Below are positions 16,893 through 21,318 of a stretch of DNA of 21,318 bases, one piece after another. Numbering within the stretch: position 1 is the stretch's first letter; every line of letters starts with the position of its first letter. The position numbers and the translations under genes are program-made. The stretch comes from Protostelium mycophagum. Taxonomy: Eukaryota; Evosea; Variosea; Protosteliida; Protosteliaceae. The DNA is taken from contig KV921182.1 in the NCBI GenBank assembly GCA_002081555.1, positions 1-21,318 of the forward strand, written 5' to 3'. The notes under the pieces are model-generated. The model searched no databases. It was not told the origin of the DNA and saw only the letters and a list, made by a program, of their open reading frames with translations.

Positions 16893-19096
16893 ATGTCAGA
16901 GGAAGCAGCTGCTCAGGCAGTAGCACACTCTGGAATCACTGGCACGCTGACCAACATCTTTCAGAACACGGCAATCACTTCATATATCAAAGTGACCGTT
17001 GCTCTCACTCTTTTGGGAAGTGTATGGAGTTTAGCTGAAGAGAAAATTCGTCTGTTGGTCAGCAGAATTGGTTACAACTTCATCATCACCATCGCAGTGG
17101 ACTCAAAGGATGAGAGTTATCAATGGATGTTAGAATGGCTGGCATTGCATCCTTATTCTCTCTCTGCTACAAATCTTGGATTGAGTGCGTATTCTTTTCA
17201 TCTTGATTACCCCCATATGATTAAATTTTTGTACAGCCACCGCTTATGAGCCTGACAATGGAGCTGGAACTACGGCTGTCATACGTCCCAAGGTATCTCT
17301 ATAATTACTCTTTCTCTTACATTTCCTCTCAGGTCGTCATCTCACCTTACCTCGGCAACCATTTCCTCAGTTACAAGGGCCATTATTATTGGATCACGAG
17401 GAGTCGTGACACCAACGCCAATGATCTAACGAATGGAGGGTTCTATGAGAACTTGTCCATCACCCTACTCGGTCGCAACAGACAGGCCATTCAGGTGATT
17501 TCATCTAACATCTTTACACTCTCATCTTCTCTAAATAAAACTGTAACAGGGACTTGTGAAGGATGCCATGGATTCCTTCTTTGTGAAGGATGAGAATAAA
17601 TTGGTTATCTATGTCAACTCTGGTGGCTCATGGAGGTGACAAAACATTTTATTTTATTAAACAGAATCGCTGCCGCTGTGTATTGAAAAATCCAAAATTT
17701 TATTCAAAATTATTGGTAATGTTTTTTCATTTTTTTTGAAAATAAAAGACTTTGAAAATTAATATTCCGTCCAAAAACTAAATTATTTTGAAAATAAAAA
17801 TTTTCTGAAACTCTTCGCAGCCGATTTGGTCCTCCCAGACCTCCCCGCCCCCTCGAGTCCGTCGTCCTCGAGAAGAGCATCAAAGATTCCATTGTAGATG
17901 ACGTCAGAGAATTTTTGGCGGCAAGAAGTTGGTACAGGGACATGGGTATCCCCTTCAGGAGGGGTTATCTACTCCACGGACACCCCGGTACCGGCAAGGT
18001 CAGAAAATTTCGTGATTGTTCAAGTTGAAATTTCCTTGACTCTTCTCGGAAAATTCAAATCTCTTGTCGATGTCGACATAAATAGAATTTAAAAAGAATT
18101 AAAAAAATATAAATTCCTGAGGAGTCCAGTCCTCCTTCATAAAAGCCTTGGCTGGACATGGGTATCCCCTTCAGGAGGGGTTATCTACTCCACGGACACC
18201 CCGGTACCGGCAAGGTCAGAAAATTTCGTGATTTTTCAAGTTGAAATTTCCTTGATTTTTCTCGGAAAATTCAAATTTCTTGTCGACGTCGACATAAATA
18301 GAATTAAAAAATATAAATTCCTGAGGAGTCCAGTCCTCCTTCATAAAAGCCTTGGCTGGTGAGCTACGGATGAGCTTATGCCTAGTCAGCATCAACGATA
18401 AAGACATGACCGACGAGGACCTCAACAGCCTTCTTAACAGCGCACCTCCTAGAAGTATACTCCTTTTGGAGGACATTGACGCCGCTTTTGGATCACGTGA
18501 TGCGGACTATGGGTCAAGGGTGGGCTTTCCGAATTTTCAGTGAAATTTACCAAATTGTAATTTTCCAAATATAGTTAATATTCGACTAAAAAATTGAAAA
18601 CTCATCAATTCATTATTAAATCATTTTAATTTTCCGAGATTTCGGGTCACGGTTCTTACCGTGATTCAGGTCACGTTCAGCGGACTTCTTAATGCGCTGG
18701 ACGGTATTGGCGCACAAGAAGGGAAGATCGTATTCATGACAACCAACAAGATACACTGCTTAGACTCCGCCCTCATCCGCCCAGGTAGATCTCACGGAAA
18801 TCTCACGGAAATTTCATCTGACGTTTGGAGGTCGCATTGACGTGAGACAGTACTTCGGCTTTGCCACGTCATACCAGATTGGCGCGCTTTTCAAGAGATT
18901 TTTCATGGAATCTTCTGACGAAGTGGTGGAGGATTTTCGGGCGAAGGTCCCCGAAAACAGAGTGAGTATGGCTGATCTCCAGGGATACTTACTGGAGAAC
19001 AAAAAGCATCCCATCAGAGCATTAGAAGGTACATCTGATTCTCTCCCACCATTTGACAGCATTATTGTTTTACCAGAAGAGTGTCTTTGCAAGTAA
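16893..19096 (+). CDS. BCS1-like mitochondrial AAA ATPase, 9 exons
   Basis: Exons are 16893-17184, 17237-17292, 17333-17494, 17550-17635, 17821-17998, 18334-18519, 18670-18784, 18831-19028 and 19077-19096, giving 430 residues (human BCS1L 419). The family folds or translocates the Rieske protein during complex III assembly in the mitochondrial inner membrane. There is one hydrophobic segment near residues 28-45 and a BCS1 N-terminal domain ([11 protein letters not shown]). [20 protein letters not shown] follows, then Walker A GHPGTGK/SSF (split by an intron after the Lys, about 258), Walker [25 protein letters not shown] and MTTN...ALIRPGRIDV. The model removes 17999-18333 as one intron, which skips a duplicated segment. 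The C-terminus is uncertain: an open segment with [11 protein letters not shown] and GVTAWLESVPQ lies downstream in another frame up to about 19219. Confidence 0.87.
17940..18359 (+). repeat. Tandem duplication inside the BCS1-like gene
   Basis: Two copies, 17940-18155 (216 bp) and 18156-18359 (204 bp). Each contains the exon end coding for [19 protein letters not shown], the whole AT-rich intron, and the start of the next exon (SSFIKALAG). The exon parts are identical. The intron parts differ by about five substitutions and one 12-bp gap. Reading straight through the second copy would be out of frame. Splicing from the first donor (17999) to the second acceptor (18333) removes the duplication and restores the normal protein. 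Confidence 0.92.
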
Positions 19097-19353
19097 AAAT
19101 GCAACTGCTTTGCACACGAAAACAAAAGGTACAAAAGGTTGACGTTTGCAGGGGTCACCGCATGGTTGGAGAGTGTCCCACAAAGAGAGCTTCTTGACCA
19201 GGATGTTCAGTCTGATTGAAGACATAAAGACATTGACTGTTCTGTTGTATATCCTATTAAAAGTTTATTACTGAAGCTTTCACAATTAGAAGGGTTCGAT
19301 TCTTCCAGATCTATTGTACTGAAAATGTTGTTGTACTGAGATGACCTTTGCCT
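19097..19353. other. Convergent 3' spacer
   Basis: About 260 bp between the stop of the BCS1-like gene and that of the small minus-strand gene. Up to 19219 it contains coding-like sequence in a different frame (see the BCS1 entry). After that, ATTAAAAGTTTATTACT near 19256 is a likely 3' processing region. Confidence 0.45.
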
Positions 19354-19663
19354 TCACATCTCTTCCTCTAAGACGACCTCTACTGTCTTCTGAGACATCT
19401 CCTTCACTGCCAATTCTTGTCTGTGGACGACGGGGCCTCCACGATCTTCTCGCAGATGTGCTTTGTCTCCATACGAAGGTTGGGATGATACATCCTTTTC
19501 CAGCACAGGTTGGAGCTCCTCCATGACAGTCTTCTTGATAATTGTCTCATTCAGAACGGACCACCGAATGCCCACTAGAAAACGTCAAATCTGACATTTT
19601 GACATGAACAGTTTGACACTTCGCCTGCTCTTGTAGGATTGCGTCGATGTCGACAGTAGCCAT
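19354..19663 (-). CDS. Small protein of unknown function, 2 exons
   Basis: Exons 19663-19618 and 19574-19354 (intron 43 nt, GTCAAA...TTCTAG) give 88 residues, starting MATVDIDAILQEQAK and continuing GIRWSVLNETIIKKTVMEEL to a very acidic end TVEVVLEEEM. The composition is soluble, helical and charged. I do not recognise a family. The start is 58 bp from the divergent RsuA-type gene. The intron is supported only by phase and by a frame that reads like protein; without it the first exon would run on to a stop at about 19547. A longer minus frame upstream (to 19936) is the antisense of the RsuA-type gene. Confidence 0.55.
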
Positions 19664-19721
19664 TATTGGCTCGGTGTAGATAAACTTCAATTTTCGTCTC
19701 GGAACAGAAACAGGATGCAGA

Positions 19722-20994
19722 ATGACAACAGACCAGACGCTTGACCCAAGAATTATACCTCTTCGGTTGAGAAAATTTCTGTCCAGATACACCACATTAT
19801 CCAACAAAGACATCAAACGATTGTATGATGAGGGGTCGATAGAGGTCATCTCCGAACACCCAGAAGATCCTCCACCACTACCAGACATTAAAGGCTTAAA
19901 GATGTTCGTGTTTCCCGAGACTGATCGCATATACATAAAAAATCAGCTGGTATCACCGATCGAGGGATCAACTGGTGGCAGAGATGTCTTTCTCTTTCAT
20001 AAACCTGGTAAGTGATGTAAAATGAGACAAAAATCAAAATCATCTCATGAATCATGCAGTCGGCTATGAGTGTGTGGTTTCTGGCGGTGATATCGAAGAG
20101 GATTTCACGGTGACAAAATGGATGAGAGATCTTCCAGCGGGTTGTATGCCAGTAGGTACGAATGTCTTCACAATTGTCGCCTATGACAGAACCTATAACC
20201 TCATCAATTTGTGTGGCTCATCCAACAGGTAGATTAGATAGAGATACGAGCGGACTACTCGTTGTCACAAATGATCACGATCTGAATCATTGTATCAGAA
20301 GATCCGGCAATTCGGTGACAAAAGAATACCATATCACAGTAGAAGGGGTGAGATGATCTATAATTCTTTCTGAAAGTTCTGCACAAGGTCCATTCTTTGC
20401 AGATCGTGATGTCTGATGGCATGTGCGGCATGTACACGGGTTTTGCCGCTGTTGATCTCTTCAGTACATCTCTTCAGTGTGCAAATAAGCAAGAAGATAT
20501 TGTAACAGTCATAGGATGTCACTATAGAAGATCCTCGTGTAAAGATGATCCTGAATGGCATACATTTTCATGATGGAGAAGGGAAAGCATTGTCCATCTC
20601 TTACTTGTCCCCTGCCCTCTACCAAAGAATGGTCCAGCGGGAACGTGGAGGTGTCTCGAAGAGCCTCATGGACATTCAATGCACCAAAATGTCCTTAGAC
20701 ATTAAAGAGGGCCGAAAATACATCGTGCGGAAGCTCTGTAAGGCCGCGAAACTACGTCTTTATCTGCTGCATAGACACCGAGTGGGTAATCTGATATGCC
20801 CTAAAGAGGAGGGGATGGTGGTCAGAGCGACAGAAGAGCAGATAGAGGAGCTGTGGGAGATGTCTGGAGGAAGACATCAGATGGACTTTTTCAGAGTGAA
20901 ATCGGCCAGAAAGATCATGAAGAGATTACAAGACGAAAAGATGAGCTGGCCGAGATTAGAAGAATGGTTCAAAAGACATAATGTCCAACCATAA
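19722..20994 (+). CDS. RsuA/RluB-family pseudouridine synthase, 4 exons
   Basis: Exons are 19722-20007, 20060-20155, 20229-20347 and 20515-20994, giving 326 residues. An S4-like N-terminus (LRKFLSRYTTLSNKDIKRLYDEG) is followed by VFLFHKPVGYECVVS, the catalytic GRLDRDTSGLLVVTND (Asp about 131), VTKEYHITVEG, and the C-terminal DIKEGRKYIVRKLCKAAKLRL...LLHRHRVG, matching EGRNRQVRRMF...LHRVRIG of bacterial RsuA/RluB/RluE enzymes. It pseudouridylates RNA, in bacteria rRNA. Eukaryotic members are often organellar, but no clear transit peptide is visible here. The 167-nt intron 20348-20514 contains a stop-free frame (IVMSDGMCGMYTGF...), but skipping it gives the family's spacing. The start is the first ATG of the open frame. 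Confidence 0.87.
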
Positions 20995-21172
20995 AGTGGA
21001 CCATGAAGACTCATTACATCCTCTAAATAACAGATTTATTGTAATCCTCTCCTCGTATGTTGAATGACTCTTAATGCAGGAACAGATGGAAGAAAGCTTC
21101 CTATAACAAATGAGTTAAGATGAGGTTCAGACATTATGACTGAGCATACCCTGAAAGAACACCACTAACCCT
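20995..21172. other. Convergent 3' spacer
   Basis: About 180 bp between the RsuA-type stop and the 3' end of the next gene. AAATAACAGATTTATTG at 21026-21042 reads as AATAAA-like on the minus strand and may end the neighbouring transcript. No other feature is seen. Confidence 0.4.
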
Positions 21173-21318
21173 CTACTGTCGCGGTGTAGTGACAAACAGA
21201 CCGTCCCTGCATTCCTCAGCTTTAACATTCTCACTTTGAAAGACAAAGCATTTCAGATCTTCATGCACACCCACGATCAACTCGAAGAACTGTGGCAGAG
21301 CCTGTCTAAAGCCCCCAT
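21173..21318 (-). CDS. 3' end of a further gene, partial
   Basis: The minus strand is open from the window edge to a stop at 21173-21175 and reads like real protein (FRQALPQFFELIVGVHEDL, then CFVFQSENVKAEECRDG). It is too short to name. An alternative ending uses a donor after RDG and an acceptor in TTCTTTCAG, giving a shorter YAQS tail. The rest lies beyond the window. Confidence 0.55.
   Translation of the reverse strand, partial: GGFRQALPQFFELIVGVHEDLKCFVFQSENVKAEECRDGLFVTTPRQ

Noticed and set aside
19547-19936. 129-codon minus-strand open frame
   Set aside because: From 19722 upward it is the antisense of the RsuA-type first exon, whose S4-like sequence is conserved. Only the part below 19663 is kept, as the small gene.
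20395-20573. Stop-free frame IVMSDGMCGMYTGF... as an exon of the RsuA-type gene
   Set aside because: Including it breaks the family's spacing and leads to a stop before the conserved C-terminal block. Skipping it as a 167-nt intron joins ITVEG to VTIEDPRVKM in phase.
1-21318. tRNA, rRNA, CRISPR arrays, transposon ends or virus-like genes
   Set aside because: I looked for cloverleaf-like segments, regularly spaced direct repeats, long terminal or inverted repeats, and reverse transcriptase, integrase, transposase or capsid-like proteins on both strands and saw none.

Overview
The window is nuclear DNA of a compact, intron-rich unicellular eukaryote. I infer an amoebozoan, perhaps a protosteloid amoeba; no rRNA or mitochondrial marker fixes this. 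The grounds are an alpha-tubulin gene, a sepiapterin reductase, RhoGAP signalling, a Zn2Cys6 factor, introns mostly of 36-60 nt with GTGAG/GTAAG donors, and very short spacers (about 50-400 bp). I built every gene by hand from conserved protein motifs plus GT...AG boundaries, requiring phases to close. Each complete model sums to a whole number of codons, but none has transcript support.

Layout. 1-526: spacer holding a 97-bp stray copy of part of the transcription-factor gene found near 10.5 kb. 527-1902 (-): SAAL1-like armadillo protein. 1901-3125 (+): CCDC15-like coiled-coil protein whose longest start shares a CATG with the SAAL1 start. 3175-4076 (-): secreted tandem-repeat protein of unknown function. 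4319-5877 (-): RhoGAP protein. 6067-7478 (-): alpha-tubulin, divergent from sepiapterin reductase at 7904-9284 (+). 9285-9822: gene-free stretch with decayed pieces of the CCDC15-like and SAAL1-like genes. 9823-11652 (-): Zn2Cys6 transcription factor with a PAS-like region. 11943-15051 (-): 953-residue protein with two AMPK-type glycogen-binding modules and a long coiled coil. 15225-16832 (-): RluA/RPUSD2-type pseudouridine synthase in 11 exons, divergent over 60 bp from a BCS1-like AAA ATPase at 16893-19096 (+), which carries a recent internal tandem duplication. 19354-19663 (-): small unknown gene. 19722-20994 (+): RsuA/RluB-type pseudouridine synthase. 21173-21318 (-): 3' end of a further gene.

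The genes do not form an operon or one pathway. They are mostly housekeeping (cytoskeleton, pterin synthesis, RNA modification, mitochondrial complex III assembly), with two lineage-specific-looking proteins: the twin glycogen-binding coiled-coil protein and the secreted repeat protein. At the DNA level two things stand out: pieces of resident genes copied elsewhere in the same 21 kb, and an identical 13-bp E2F-like word (TTTCCCGCCAAAA) found three times inside introns and once upstream of alpha-tubulin.
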